A stretch of DNA of 64,000 nucleotides from Coniferiporia sulphurascens (GCA_002794785.1 NBBA01000005.1:1364001-1428000); one strand, 5' to 3'; positions 1 through 12,247 are shown, counted from the stretch's first letter. Numbers and translations: made by a program. Notes: generated by a model from the letters alone, not told the origin.

Positions 1-175
1 CTACTGCTAAGATGTACATATGCACTCGTTTTGTCTACGCACAGCATCGCTTATGGGTCAGGCGTATATCCGTGTACATGGAACCGGTCGGAACACACAA
101 CGTGAACAAGGCAGATCAATTTAAATAATAAAAGCCGGCAACCACGAGACGACGTGCCCCGGTCCAAGTGTCCCC

Positions 176-1713
176 CTACCTTCGCTTGTATTCACAAGGT
201 TGCAGAACGTCCCCTCGGACCATAATCCTCTGCCAGGCCTCCTCGCCCACTTTTCCGGACCCTTCCGTTTTTTCGAAATCGAAGAGCGTGAAATGACTGT
301 TTCGTTCGTCCTGTCCGTAAAATTTTAATGAACGTCTGATCCAGGCTGTCGGGAAGGGGAATTGTCTTCGCACCTTCGACATAAGGCGGAAACCTACGGA
401 TTTTATCACGGACGTAAACTCGTCAACGTTTGTGAATCGACTGGCAACTTCCGCGATCTTCAGTTCGCCCCTTCAGAGAACAGGGGTTAGCCGAGTCAAA
501 GCGTATAGCTCATGGTAGAGAAAAAAAGTACCCTGTTTTTAAAACTCGTCTCGCCTCACGTATGCAATTCAGCCAGTTCGTGCTCATTAAACTCAAAGAG
601 CACACGACTACATCCACGATTTGGCCCTCGGCCTTTTCTTCCGCGCCTGGAATGGGCAGCTTACCGCAGATATCCGTCGCTACTATGAACGCATTTGCTG
701 CGACCAGATCGTAAGAAAGGACGACGAAGCTTTTTGAAATCAAGCCCTGCGCTAAAGCCGCATCACCGCAGCCTAGGTCGACTATGACCGTACGTTCTGG
801 GTACGAAGAAAGCACCTCAATGAAGTGCTTGACTGGATTCGACGGCCATGAGGTAACCTGGTGTCTGAAGCCTGCGTGATACTAAAGCAAATAAAGTTAT
901 GAGCGTACTTTTTTCGGCCACTAGATAAAACAGCCTGACAAACCTCCTCAAATACCCTCGGATCCTCGTGCATCAGACGCTCTGCATCCCTGCTAGTAGA
1001 TTTGTATAGTGTTTCATTTATCCATCTGATGCAATGTGTGTGTTTTTTTCGTTCGGGAGATACAACGCGTTTAGCATATCAGCATATGTATGAATGATTG
1101 AAATGATATAAGGGCACCACCTAAATCTTGCGCCATCAAGGCTTTGTTTCATTTTTGATTGAAGGAATGTCAGGTGCACATCGGAACCCCCGGCCTGAGT
1201 GTATTCTTTCTGCTCCTGCACAACCGGCTTGCGACCCTCGTTTTTCTTCTCCTTCTTCCGCACCATCCCCTCGTTTTTGGGATGGGCCGGCTTGAGATCT
1301 GAAGATCGTGAAGCATGCCCAGATGATTGGGGGAAGAGTAATGGAGCATCCGTGTCGTTAATTGAGCTCTTCTTTTGCTTTCCGACGTGTTTCTTCGATA
1401 TTGGTACATCAGGAAATTCCCGAGAGTTCCTATATCCATCTGCTTCTCCTGCCCCTGGGGAGGTCTTTTTCCTGTTCCTTCTATGCGCTGTTCTGCCACC
1501 CTCGGTGTTGCCATCTTTTCCCTTTATCCCCATATCCCCTCCCTCCTCCTTCCCCAGCTTGTTCATGAGCCTTTCCATGTTGACTTCAGCGGACTGCACT
1601 TTGCCCGAGGAACCATCGGCAGGACCGGGGCGTTTCCGCTTTCGTGAATTTGCTGAAGAGGCAGGCTGAACGTCCGCGGGCATGGTCCATCCAGGGACGT
1701 CGAATAGTGCCAT
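176..1713 (-). CDS. RRP8: Ribosomal RNA-processing protein 8, SAM-dependent methyltransferase (Rrp8)
   Basis: Nucleolar methyltransferase family that modifies N1 of an adenine in 25S/28S rRNA. The first exon encodes a long basic, disordered leader (many KKR/RRNRKK runs, as expected for nucleolar targeting). The conserved part begins with GARFRWINETLYKSTS, with an intron just before WINETL, then LMHEDPRVFEE. The SAM-binding motif is VIVDLGCGDAALA, followed by the acidic SYDLVA and the family-typical VVVCSLSLMSTNW. The C-terminal exon (176-409) reads KIAEVASRFTNVDEFV and ends in SHFTLFDFEK. I place four or five exons. The ATG at 1713 opens the leader and the TAG is at 176-178. The next gene is divergent. 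Identification is strong; exact intron edges are inferred. Confidence 0.9.
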
Positions 1714-3232
1714 GGTATTGCAGTATATAGCTTATCGGAATGCCAGTAGCTATGATGGGCTTCGCAAAAGCTTGGAAGCTTGCGAGGGAAAAATGGAGAG
1801 AGAGCCAAGGTGGGTTCGGAGATGTGCGATTTACCTCCGTTTACCTGCACGTGGGTTCTCGGGCGAGCCCGACGCCAAGGGCATGCGGTCTCAGTGCGAT
1901 CGCAACTTCAAGTTCGTCTACTAGTTACTTTAGTGAAATAAGCAAAAGTACTGTCTAGTGCACCAATCAAACTCTCTTGACCCGTACACGTGTACGGTCG
2001 TAGCGAATTCATTGCTCCTCAACCCGAGTCTTTCGGAATCCCGCCGAGTAGTAAACAAATACATATTTAGGGGCTGGGCCCTTCCTCTGTGAACTTCGTT
2101 CTTCTTCCAGTATCTAGAGTTCGTAGCTATCTACCAGCGTAAAACATGCGGCACACATCATTGCCTAATTTACCGCGTCAAAGTCAAATAAGCGACCCAA
2201 GTCCAGTCGCCACCATTGTGCAAGGTGCTCGTCCGAGGACCCTCGACTCATGCGGCCCTCGTGTCAGTCTTTTTTCTAGCATAGTCGAGAATGTCCCTTT
2301 CCTCCAAGATTCACTGCACTTAGTGACTTAAATTACGCCAGTCTATTCCATGCGCTTGCTCGCTTTCCGAACTTTCAGATGGTCTTTTGCAGGAAACAGA
2401 ACAATTAATCACCCTGATCATCATGAAGCATAATGTCGGGGGTAGAACTCCCGACCTCAGGTTTGCTTACCATTGTTTCCTCTGTGCTATCCCCCACCCT
2501 GCGTCTCCCATCGACTTGAAAGAGACCGGACACACATCCTCGGCTCAATGGATAGACAAGCGTGGAATACCCCGAGTGGACAGGGTATACTCTAAGTTTT
2601 TTCTCTTGGCAGCTTAGGGACACTTTGACCAAGGTCCTGCCTCCATCGACTAATAGCCTAGTAGCCTGCGTCCAGCTCCTCGGTAAGATTGTCAGAATGT
2701 GGCGCATAACGAGGACCTTGTTGGCGCTAACGTTAATATTGTCGCGCGTGGGACTGTTGACGGAAATAGTATCTCACTAGTCGGGCGTCCATTTGAAATT
2801 GCGTAACCAAGCTAAAACAAATATTCACTTACAAGCACCCGTCTGATACGGACATGAAAGGAGGCCTTTCAGGCTATACAGAAAATTACAAGCGTGCGCG
2901 CCTACCACCGCTTTATACACAAGGCTTATCATGGGAAGGTGCTCTTGCCGCCCTATTGGTATTGCCTTGTTCTAGTACACAACCCAGTAGCGCTCGTCTG
3001 AACTTCTTAAGAAAAGTGAGACGAAGACAGTTTCGGGTCGTTGATCGCCTCGACAGGACGCCACCTACTCTTTTTCTCAATTTCCTCCGTATTCTAGTTC
3101 GTACTTGTACTCCGAGTCCGATTCTGAACCCGACGTTCGAACAATCACTGTTTGCCGGAAGAAACAGCTGCGGACGGAGCCGATGTCAGGTCCTTTCAAG
3201 TTGGTAAGTACGCTCGCATCAGCTAGTGTGTT
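1714..3232. other. Intergenic region between RRP8 and the P-loop ATPase gene, with possible upstream exons
   Basis: No gene is firmly supported. The region has an ATG-led frame at 2146-2331, a tRNA-like relic near 2430-2495, and a plausible exon at 3057-3203 whose frame encodes an acidic serine-rich stretch ending TEPMSGPFKL and then reads on to a TAA at 3243. That frame has an acceptor-like CGACAG just upstream, after an in-frame stop. It may be a small upstream gene, a leader ORF or the true N terminus of the ATPase. I could not join it to the ATPase with a normal-length intron, because the only acceptor near 3221 would leave 19 bases. Confidence 0.4.
2430..2495 (-). other. tRNA-like sequence (possible SINE head or tRNA relic)
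   Basis: On the minus strand the string TAGCACAGAGG (2479-2489) fits the RNA polymerase III A-box pattern TRGYNNARNNG exactly. About 30 bases downstream, GAGTTCTACCCC (2439-2450) resembles a degenerate B box and sits in the hairpin GTCGGG...CCCGAC. The acceptor stem does not pair and the T loop is not seven bases, so this is not a working tRNA. A tRNA-derived SINE fragment is the best guess. Confidence 0.25.
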
Positions 3233-5216
3233 ATGGGCGCTTTAAATACGCAACTCATTGACCCGACCACTATGTTCGCACTTGGTTCATCGGGTTTTTC
3301 GTTTGACTTTGCGCACACCACACCGGAAACTGGCCAAACGGTAACAGCAAGTCTTGGATGCTGTTGAGGTAGCGAGCGAGCTGAGCACACCGGTCATATT
3401 GGGAAATGTGCCAGTGACTAGTAATGGGGCAAGTCCAACCGGAAACGTATACGGAGACGAGGTACGCCTGCAGAAATATCAATATCTATCCGCTTCCTGA
3501 CTACCGGGTGAAATTCAGGGGGAACTTGAACTCCTCCAGCCAGTTGCATCCACAAGTGGCCCGGATAACAAACATGAGCGGTGTGGGGGTCATGACTACA
3601 TGACCGCGCCTCTCTTCACACGCGGCGCGCTTCTCGCTAGTGGTTTGGCGCAGTGTGACTCGCAATACGGCTTGCTTGGTCAAGTCCTCTTTGTTCAGTA
3701 CGTTATAAATCAACAAGTCCTCAGATTTTTAATACTAATAATATATTTTCCAAAGTACAAAGGAACGAGCCAGTACACCAGAGGACACGCGTCTTTACAT
3801 GAATACCGTACGCACGTTCCTTCTTGGTGATTCCAGACTAATTGTTATTCTATAGAATGCCCCTCTGTCCGTCCTCGTGTGCGGTGTGCAAGGCTCTGGA
3901 AAATCTCATACAGTGGCTGCCATGCTTGAGAACATGCTCGTCCCCGATGACAGGCGCTTAGGAAGGCTTTCAAAGCCGCTTTGCGGATTAGTCCTCCATA
4001 TGAGTGATGGAGGGCTCCATTCTAACCCAAGTGAGGCGGCCTGGGTAGGAGTGTCCAGAGGACCCCTTATCAAGGCACCACGGGTTACAGTTTACGTTTC
4101 ACCGTCGTCGCTAAACACGATGAGGGCTGTGTACAAGCCTTTGGGAACGAATGTGCAGGTTCTACCACTGTACTTCACAGAGGATGAGCTAGATGCGCAA
4201 GCGTTTTTGTCGATGATGGCCGTAGGGTCGTCCGAGTCCGCGCCCTTATATGTACAGATAATCCTTGTAAGTCCGATAGTCTCACAGTTTGTGATCCTCT
4301 TGATTTCACGTACTTCAGTCTATACTGCGAGAACTGGGAGAGCAATATACATATCAGACTTTTAAGGACAACCTAGAAGGGAGACGGAAAGATTTCAACC
4401 CCGCGCAGGAGGCCGGGTTGAAGCAGCGCATGTCTCTACTTGAATCATTCATGCCAAAACACAAGGGTCAACAGGCACAAACAAGGCGCTTCGCTGCAGG
4501 ACAGCTTACAATTATGGATTTATCCGACCCATTCATTGACCCGGCATCAGCTTGTGGAATCTTTGAAGTCGTTACCAGGCTCTTTGTGCGGGCCAGGGTT
4601 GATACCGGAAAAGTTATTGTGGTCGATGAAGCGCACAAAGTTTGTGATACTCGAAGATGCTCTTGGCTCGGAGATTCTGACTAACTAACTCATCACAGTA
4701 CTTATCGACGAATCGTGGCTCGTCGGGCTTGACAAAGTCTTTGCTGACCTTGATCCGCGAACAGCGTCACAAAGGCATGCGGGTCATTATCAGTACACAG
4801 GGTGTGTCGCCGGCGACTCGTTTATCTTCTGCAGACTGCTGATTGACGTACACCCGCTGACAGAGCCGACCGTCGTGCCGCCGGTACTAATTGACTTGTG
4901 CACGGTCACTGTGCTTCACAGATTCTCGTCACCATTCTGGTACGAGCACATTCTAAAGCATGTGTCTGCCGATCTCGGCTCTGATGCATTTGACCGTGTG
5001 GTCAAATTGCAGGTGAGAGTAACAATCTGAAGCGAGGAAGTTGAATTTACCAGCGGCACGCAGACGGGCGAAGCGATTGTACTTGCACCATCGGGACTCT
5101 GCGTCTATACGGGTGCACCTGAAAACACAGTGGAGCAATATGGGCGGCGCTACCTGCACGTCCGCATGCGGGGGCGCGTTACGAAGGACGGAGGGGCGAG
5201 TGTTTTGGTTGTGTAG
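3233..5216 (+). CDS. P-loop ATPase resembling HerA/FtsK-type ATPases
   Basis: Unnamed fungal protein with a clear RecA-like ATPase core. Walker A is CGVQGSGKSHT, just after an intron ending TTCTATAG. Walker B is VIVVDEAHK near 4612-4640. The following exon reads TKSLLTLIREQRHKGMRVII and STQEPTVVPPVLID, then LHRFSSPFWYEHILKHV. This order (DEAH, arginine-rich helix, VIISTQ, then a list of excluded sites) is like the HerA/FtsK/VirB4 branch rather than AAA+ proteins; that placement is my inference. The C terminus is RVTKDGGASVLVV with TAG at 5214-5216. I count about eight exons. The chosen ATG at 3233 starts MGALNTQLIDPTTMF; exons upstream could belong to it. The apparent start at the CGVQG exon is a GTG inside an exon. 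Substrate and role are unknown. Confidence 0.7.
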
Positions 5217-5483
5217 ATCTATTGTATTATCTGATAAGGAAGTACTCGGCATTAACTGCGGCAATTAATCTTATCTTGGGATCCGCGGCACGCCGCCTAT
5301 TGGATGGCAGCACGGATTGGCTGGTCTGGGTTCTCGGCAACTGTCCGCGTCACTGGGCGGGGCTTCAGCAGTAGTCACCCAGTCACGTGCTTGAATTTTG
5401 AACTCCGCCTGAGCCAATCCAAACAGTCCCTATAATTCCAAGGGACTCCACCACCCATCCGCCCTTTCCCACCGTCGACCGCC

Positions 5484-6215
5484 ATGCTCTCCCTCCGCGC
5501 CCTTTCAAAAACCGCTCTCAATGTCGCCCCCCGTGCCTCCCGCACCGCAATGCGTCCTGTACTTGCTCGTGCCTACCATGAGAAGGTCATCTCGCACTAT
5601 GAGTCTCCACGTAATGTGAGCCAATCGTGTCTTAGCTTACAGATCAGATTTTTTCTTATCTGATATGCCCTCTCCGTCTACAGGTAGGCTCGCTACCCAA
5701 GAACGACAAGGATGTCGGTACGGGTCTTGTTGGTGCACCAGCGTATGTCTCTTGCACGCTTCAGCTGATCGGCTGCTGATTTGTCTGGCCTGCAGTTGTG
5801 GGGATGTCATGAAACTCCAAATTCGTGTGGACGAGAAAGGGATTATATCCGATGTCAAGTTCAAAACTTTTGGCTGCGGCAGCGCAATTGCGTCTAGTTC
5901 GTACATGACTGAGCGAGTGAAGGGCTTGTCGCTCGAAGAGGCGGGAAAAATCAAGAACACAGAAATTGCCAAAGAGCTGTCCTTACCGCCGGTGAAACTC
6001 CACTGCTCCAGTACGCATCCACTTTAGTGCATATTTTGGTCTCCTTTCTAATGTGTTCATCAGTGCTGGCCGAGGACGCCATTCGTTCGGCCATCCGCGA
6101 CTACCGTAAGAAGCGTGAAACTCTCTCGAATCCCAAGCAGTCTGGGTTCATTGATGTGACACAAAGCGCTGTAACTGGAGAAACCGTAGCAACTGCGCAT
6201 CCGGGAGCCGCTTAG
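5484..6215 (+). CDS. ISU1: Iron-sulfur cluster assembly scaffold protein, mitochondrial (Isu1/IscU)
   Basis: Scaffold on which [2Fe-2S] clusters are built in the mitochondrial matrix, working with cysteine desulfurase, frataxin and the Hsp70 chaperone. About 185 residues. An arginine- and alanine-rich presequence of about 30 residues precedes [14 protein letters not shown]. The three ligand cysteines are visible in [18 protein letters not shown] and LHCSMLAED. The chaperone-binding motif LPPVKLHCS is split by an intron after the first base of the Met codon. Four exons. The tail of about 30 residues after DYRKKRE is longer than in bacterial IscU. The promoter has CCAAT-type sequences near 5412. 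It converges on PRP31, leaving about 180 bases between the stops. Confidence 0.95.
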
Positions 6216-6398
6216 TCAATTATTCTATTCGATATGTTGCACTTCCTTCTTGACCTGTCGCATTCTGTCGGCTTTCAGTAGGTCATCTATTAGCATAGTT
6301 ATTTTTCAATTGTACACTAGCACGGATAATGCAAGCATATACAAGCTTATGCGCAAACGCCGGAAATTATATGTATGTACGTGGTCCGAGGAACAGAT

Positions 6399-8484
6399 TT
6401 AAGATTTGCTGGTACTTCCCTTCTGTCCCGCGAAGGAGAAAGTACCGGCCGCAAACCATTTATCATTCGCTTCCTTTATGCGTTGTGCCGCAGCGGCGTG
6501 GTTCGTGATTTCGAAGCCTGTTAAGCACATGTTAGCCGAGAATACCACGAAAAGAGCCGGAAAAATAAACTCGGACCTTGGACAGGAGTAAATACCAACG
6601 AAGTTGCAGTTCCCGAAGTTTGCTGGGCGGAACGCGTGATAGCAGCGGTGCGCAGTTTGTTTGCCTTAGACATTTTGGCTGTAGGGACCACTTGTCAGCG
6701 GCAAGAACCAACACCGATAGACGGAACCTGCCTTTGCTCTTAGCTTCGCCCATCCCTGCTCTAACCTTTCCACTCGCCACACCGATCATGCCCATGCCCT
6801 TTGTTTCATCAAAGGCACCTACTTCTTCTTCAGCCTCGCCGAATGCCATCCGGTTCTGCAACTTCCGGAGCTCCGTCTGTGCGTAAGCTTCCTTTGCCTT
6901 GCGGGCTCTAAGGTAATCACACGTAAGCATACAAATTAAAATGTACTTGAAAGAGACAAAGACTGACCGCTTTCCACCACGACGCTTCTTCGGACCATCG
7001 TTCGGAATAGGCAGAGCTTTGGTCACTTTTGTTGGTGGAGGCGCTGTGAGTCGGTCGATGTGTTTGTCAATCTTTTCTCGTAGTTCCTCGCCATAGCCCC
7101 CTTTGTTCAAAATTATAGCGATTAAAACTGTTATACCGCATGTCAAAGGAGCAGGACTCACCATCTCTGCGCCTCCGCTCCAAATCCATTCTCGCAGCTA
7201 AAACGCACTTCGCACCTACGGTTCGCTGGACCTTTAATCTGTAATCTGGAGGGGTTTGTTGGATAAGGTCTGACTGGAATACAAAGCCCGTGTGTCGATT
7301 TTGCGCAACTGATGAAAACCCTGCCGCAATTTTCTTCTGTGCGCCCAAAAGCTGCATTTGCATCCGTTAGCTTTGCTCGACGTTTCGGGTACGTGGTACG
7401 CTCACATGAACGTTGCATGCAGGCATTTTCGCGAGGGCGTTGAGACCACCTGCGACACCGAGGAGTTTGGCCGCAACAGTAGTTCCCACAATGATGGAAA
7501 GGTTCGGGGCCAGCATGTTCATACGAGAACTGACGTAAGTGAAGATCTAACGACATCCCTTTAGCATAAACAGTGTCCGGCTGAAGAGAATTCCCACCTT
7601 TTTCCGAGCTTCTTCTAAACGATCTGCCAGATCACACGCCTTCTGGACTGCGGTCCATTCTGCGTCCGACAGCGTCCGGCCTGACGTCGTTGTTGCAGTT
7701 ACGAGGACACTCATAATCACCGCGGGTGGCAAGACACCAGACAGGTCGACTTTTGTTGGGTCCTCGTTGTTACCCAACACACGAACGGAGCGGATGAACA
7801 TGGACGGGTCGGTGACGAGCTGCTCCAGTTCCGGAAACTTTGGGGCATAATGATCTCGGATGAACTAAAGTTAAAAGATCGCAGAAATAATAATCAATAC
7901 CTCGTAACCTGACTTCATGCTAAGGCAAAATATTTGCCTTGTGAACAACCAAGATATCGTTATCAACGTCGACGGAAAGGTTGTTAGCCTGTACAATGAG
8001 TGTGTATTCCGGGTTGAGGTGCGGGGGTTGGGACATCATCTCCACCGAGCTCGGGTTCGTCGTGTAGTGCGCAATTTCCTAAAACAGAGAATCAATCATG
8101 GTGTCTCTAAGGAGGAAGTGTGAAACACACCTTCAGTATGTCTACCATCCTTTTGCTACCTTCCAGCTTTGCGATTTTGCTCACGTCCTCGACACCGCTA
8201 AGCTCCATGCGTTGCACCTCCTCCGCGTCTAGCTCGGCCGCTGGCTTCATGCCGCCCTCAAGCACAAGCCCGCCCCCAGCAGCTTCTCCTTGCCCGTCTA
8301 CATCATCATCTTCGCCCCCTTCGCCCTCCAGGTCAGACATCTCCAGGTCTTCGTCCGGGCCAACTTTTCGCTTCGTTCCAGAACTTGACGGTCGAGGGAC
8401 TGACGCCTCTTCATCATCATATGTTTCTCCCGCATCATCTAGGTCATCTAGATCAGCCAACAGGTCGTCTGCGATACCACTCAT
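6399..8484 (-). CDS. PRP31: U4/U6 snRNP protein Prp31
   Basis: Component of the U4/U6.U5 tri-snRNP that binds U4 snRNA and protein 15.5K/Snu13. The start [15 protein letters not shown] is followed by an acidic stretch. The NOSIC/Nop domain follows, with [37 protein letters not shown] and [17 protein letters not shown]. The RNA-binding part has [17 protein letters not shown] and [14 protein letters not shown], then a lysine/arginine block. The C-terminal exons, recovered by splicing, read [28 protein letters not shown] and [11 protein letters not shown]. About nine exons. Stop TAA at 6399-6401. Full length for the family. Confidence 0.95.
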
Positions 8485-8812
8485 GTTAGGCTCAGTTCTC
8501 GCTCGGGAAGTATAAGTGGTCGTTGAGAGCAAGACACGTTCGGTACAGTGCGCTAACAAACCGGTGGCGCGTCGATCATTGACATATTGGGTCTTTCGGT
8601 ATAAAGTGTACTTGCGATATTTGAAAAGTACACTACTGTAATAAAATGACCAAACAGGTCATCTCTTAGACGAGAGTGCTCAAACTGATAATACATTCGC
8701 TTGTTTTCCTTAACTACTAAACAATGATACGAGCGGCCTGTACGGTATTCAAGTTCGCTCGAGAACGAAAGCGTGCCCTGTAACGAATGTTATCACAACA
8801 TCCCCTATGCAC
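8485..8812. other. Intergenic: PRP31 upstream region and F-box gene 3' flank
   Basis: AT-rich spacer with no open frame of note. It should hold the promoter of PRP31, which reads away to the left, and the 3' end of the F-box gene. I see no clear TATA box, repeat or RNA gene. Confidence 0.5.
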
Positions 8813-10372
8813 TTAATGATAATAGAAAATATCAACAATGGCAAAGCCGTATCGTATCACTGGGCACTTACAGCAGAAATCATCCTTATCTCGTATCTTG
8901 AGGCGACATGTGCAGTAGTTTGCGATGTTAACAATTTGCCCTCCACTAACGACTGAACAGTTTATTATTGTTAACTCGGCCAGAGGGGTCGGGGAAAGAC
9001 CATGACCTGAACCAGCCGAGCGTAGTCGAACGAGATCCTCCAATGCCCGGCCACTAACATGCCCGCACCAGCGAAGATCAAGAATAGATAATTTGGGAAG
9101 GAGACCGAAAGCAGGGCTTAAATGTCCCAGCGTCTCGTCTAGAATTTCCGAGCCATGGAGGTACAGTTCCTCCAGTGTGTGTAAAAGATTGAAACAGAAC
9201 AGGAAATCGTTCTGCGATATATCGACGTCATACAGCTGTAGAATACGAAGAGGCGGAACGGAAAGCTCCAAGAAGTCACGTAGGGCTGCGCGAGTTATAT
9301 CGTCCGCGAAACCGTGCGGGTCATCCGGACAACGGAGATATAAATGATTGAGCTTCGGCGTGCGGAGGTGCAAAGCTAGCCTCATGAAGGGGATAGGGAG
9401 ACTTAATGTGAGTGAAGTCAACTCGCATAGCAGAACGGTATGAGCGGGGTCGTCCAGTCTGAGTTCGCGCTTGTCTCTGTGTGGGATGTCGATATTTAGT
9501 TCCCGGAGATTTGGAGTCTCCGCAAGGACGTTAATGATATCCGAACAGAGGACAGGCCCGGCGTGATTAAGTTGACAGTCATTTAACTGTAAAGTGAGAC
9601 TAGTAATTTGACTTATCCCGGCCCAGGACTGAGAGATATCCGCTAAGAGCGACACCCGCCTGAGGTTCGGTACACTCTCAAATGCTGTCCTGAAACCAGA
9701 AAGTCGACCCTGTCCATTGATAGCATCCGGAACAGGAACGGTCATATGTGAGCCCCCTAACCTTATGTCTACTTCCCTCAACTGAGGCCCGGCTCCCGAG
9801 CAACGTTCTAATACATAGTTTGCAGTCTGTACCGAGGGCGCCTCCAGGGTAAAAGACTTCCAGCGCAAAATGTGCCCTAATAGAATGTTCAAGGTAGCAT
9901 CGACTATTGGCAAATGCTCCGTAGTTCTGAAAGTCACGACCAACGGGGACTGTCGCGCCATATGAAGCCAAAGTTTACAACGTGCCACTGGATCGCCCTT
10001 ATCGCAATCGACGTAGACATGAGACCAGACTGAGGGCGCCTCGGCTGCCTTTCTCCAGGAAAAGCACACCTGGGAAACGACTATGGGTGCACGCGTCCAC
10101 CCAGCAATCACGGAAAGCTCGAAGATTCTGGCGAGAAGTTCACCGGGAATACGATTGGCGAGAGTCAGCACACCTTTGCATTTTGCTATTGCAGTGGCAT
10201 GTTTCCTCTTCTCTTCTTCGACACGGCGGATCTCTTGGACGAGCCCGTTTATTTTCAATTGCAAAGCAGAGATAGCAGATTCGTGTAGTGCAATTTCCTC
10301 GCGTGCTTTCCGTAGGTCATTATCAGATGGCGCTGAACTTCGATAGATGTCTAGCTCTGCCCTAGTAAGCAT
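8813..10372 (-). CDS. F-box protein with leucine-rich-repeat-like C-terminal half
   Basis: Single uninterrupted 519-codon frame. Residues about 15-65 form a coiled coil rich in E, R, K and L (for example [19 protein letters not shown]). The F-box follows at about 70-115: [18 protein letters not shown] and [14 protein letters not shown]. The rest has irregular leucine-rich segments ([39 protein letters not shown]) and resembles the large F-box/LRR families of agaric fungi. Such proteins usually pair with Skp1 in SCF ubiquitin ligases and select substrates; the target here is unknown. The last 45 residues are rich in C, Y and I and may be poorly conserved. Confidence 0.85.
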   Translation of the reverse strand: MLTRAELDIYRSSAPSDNDLRKAREEIALHESAISALQLKINGLVQEIRRVEEEKRKHATAIAKCKGVLTLANRIPGELLARIFELSVIAGWTRAPIVVSQVCFSWRKAAEAPSVWSHVYVDCDKGDPVARCKLWLHMARQSPLVVTFRTTEHLPIVDATLNILLGHILRWKSFTLEAPSVQTANYVLERCSGAGPQLREVDIRLGGSHMTVPVPDAINGQGRLSGFRTAFESVPNLRRVSLLADISQSWAGISQITSLTLQLNDCQLNHAGPVLCSDIINVLAETPNLRELNIDIPHRDKRELRLDDPAHTVLLCELTSLTLSLPIPFMRLALHLRTPKLNHLYLRCPDDPHGFADDITRAALRDFLELSVPPLRILQLYDVDISQNDFLFCFNLLHTLEELYLHGSEILDETLGHLSPAFGLLPKLSILDLRWCGHVSGRALEDLVRLRSAGSGHGLSPTPLAELTIINCSVVSGGQIVNIANYCTCRLKIRDKDDFCCKCPVIRYGFAIVDIFYYH

Positions 10373-10869
10373 GGGGATCTGTAGCAGGTTTTTGTTCGGA
10401 TTCTGAGTGCTAAAAACGAGAAATTATGATGCTCACCCCGACTCATTAATGGCGATAACCTAGCGGTAATATAAGCGGGTTAGTGCCAGTGATTGTATGC
10501 CAGCAAACAAGTGGCCTTATTTATGATCACGTCATCTTTGCCCACGTGCCTCGCATTTCGTGTCAGCGACCGCGTTCAACCATGAAAAGCCCTAGTTGTC
10601 ACCAACACCTGAAGCCATAAACGCCAGAAGGAGCCTGTAACACACGTATATAGGTGAATGTCTTATGGACAGCTGTTTTCGTCAAAGATGATTCAGAGTG
10701 GAAACTGAGTTGACCTGCTTGGAAAATTCACTTGCTGGGTCGACGTGAAGACTTTTAATGTTCTAGATACTGCTGAGATTTTCCTTTACTTCACAAAACC
10801 AGCTCGAGGCTGCCTTTTATCATCGTGTAGCTGACCATATCCTCTTTTCTTTAGCGACCGTGTACTAGA
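10373..10869. promoter_or_regulatory. Shared upstream region of the F-box and SSU72 genes
   Basis: About 500 bases between two divergent starts, so it probably contains both promoters. No frame longer than about 60 codons looks coding and no repeat is evident. Confidence 0.4.
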
Positions 10870-12048
10870 ATGGACCCGAGAAGAGCGAGAGATCCTCGTC
10901 TGGCACGCGCTGACCCGCGTCTTCAGAACAGGCCTCCCTCTAACCCACCGGCCCCCACACCTCCTAGTCAACCCATCCAATACACCACACCTGAAGGATA
11001 CCAACAGAACCCAACACAAGCTTACGGCGCATCTATCTCAACGTCCCTGCCTGGGTTTCAAAATGGAGCTGAACCTGTTCCAGGGTTAGGTGTTGCCGGC
11101 CCATCAACCTATTCGTCTGAGACAACCACATCCGAGTTCATCCAGACACAACAGCCCTCTCAATCTTCTGCTTCCAAGTACAAACTGAAGCCGCTCTTCT
11201 GTGTTGTATGTGCGAGTAATCAGGTGCGTCGAACCTAACCGTCTGTTGGTGCTTCGCGAGTTCATAAAACCTAATCCAAGAATCGTTCAATGGAAGCGCA
11301 TAATGTGCTAGCGTACGTCTAGCCCTCCCCCCCCCTCCCCTTTCGTTAACAGGGAAACTGAAACGTATCCTTTCTTCCAGTAAAGCCGGGTTTCGGGTTA
11401 TATCCTCGGGAACGGGTTCAGCTGTTCGTCTTCCTGGACCTTCGATCGATAAGCCAAACATCTACGCATTCGGAACACCGTACAACACAATATACGAAGA
11501 ACTGAGTTCCAAAGATGCACGCTTGTAGGTTGTAATAAGACGGGTGCTTGTGCGTTTCTCACGATTATTTCCTAGATATACCGCGAATGGGCTTTTAAAT
11601 ATGATTAATCGGAACAGGACAATAAAGCTTGCTCCCGAACGATGGCAAGAGAGCAAGCAAGTAGCGGATGTAGTAATTACTTGTGAAGAACGATGTTACG
11701 ATGCGGTTTGCGACGGTGAGCAAAATAAATTCCGATTTGCAGGGCCTGCCTAATAGACTTAAGTAGACCTGCTGTTGAAGGGCGGCGAATTTAATCGGCC
11801 AGTCCATATCATCAATGTTGAAATTAAGGACAACCACGAAGAGGCATTTTTGGCGGGCAAGGCGATCTTGGACCTTGCTACGGCGGTGAGTACAAGTTAC
11901 AAATGTCCTCCAGCCAGTGTTGATCCTCATGCGGGCTACAATGCAGATAGAAGCGTCGGACGACGTGGACGAAGATATTGGAAAAATATTAGAGATTCAG
12001 CAGGAAAAACATCCACATACGTTGCTGCACACTGTTGCGTTCTACTAG
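10870..12048 (+). CDS. SSU72: RNA polymerase II CTD phosphatase Ssu72
   Basis: Protein phosphatase that removes phosphate from Ser5/Ser7 of the polymerase II CTD and is part of the cleavage/polyadenylation factor. The N terminus carries about 100 extra disordered residues ([19 protein letters not shown], then P, Q and S-rich). The catalytic Cys-x5-Arg loop is CASNQNRS, split by an intron between Q and N. Further conserved blocks are [78 protein letters not shown] and the terminal [10 protein letters not shown]. Six exons; TAG at 12046-12048. The proline-rich extension is longer than in yeast Ssu72. Confidence 0.95.
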
Positions 12049-12247
12049 TAAAAGTATTTCGGCTGTATCGCCCGAGCGAGTTTATCGTAGCAATTCGAGC
12101 ACGCCATTTGGGTGCTAATCTGACCTCATCGGGACTCATCAGAACTATAAAAATGTATTGGCTTTATCGTTAAGCAGGCGTGGGAAACTATGGGGCATTA
12201 TGGTGTGATCTCGTCCGCTCCTATTCCAGCAACCCACGTTACGTCCC

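Noticed and set aside
2405..2510. Functional tRNA gene
   Set aside because: The acceptor stem does not pair and the T-arm loop is wrong, despite the A-box match.
3877..3880. Start of the ATPase at the Walker A exon
   Set aside because: It is a GTG codon inside an exon; the upstream exons keep frame through DTRLYMNT and NAPLSVLV.
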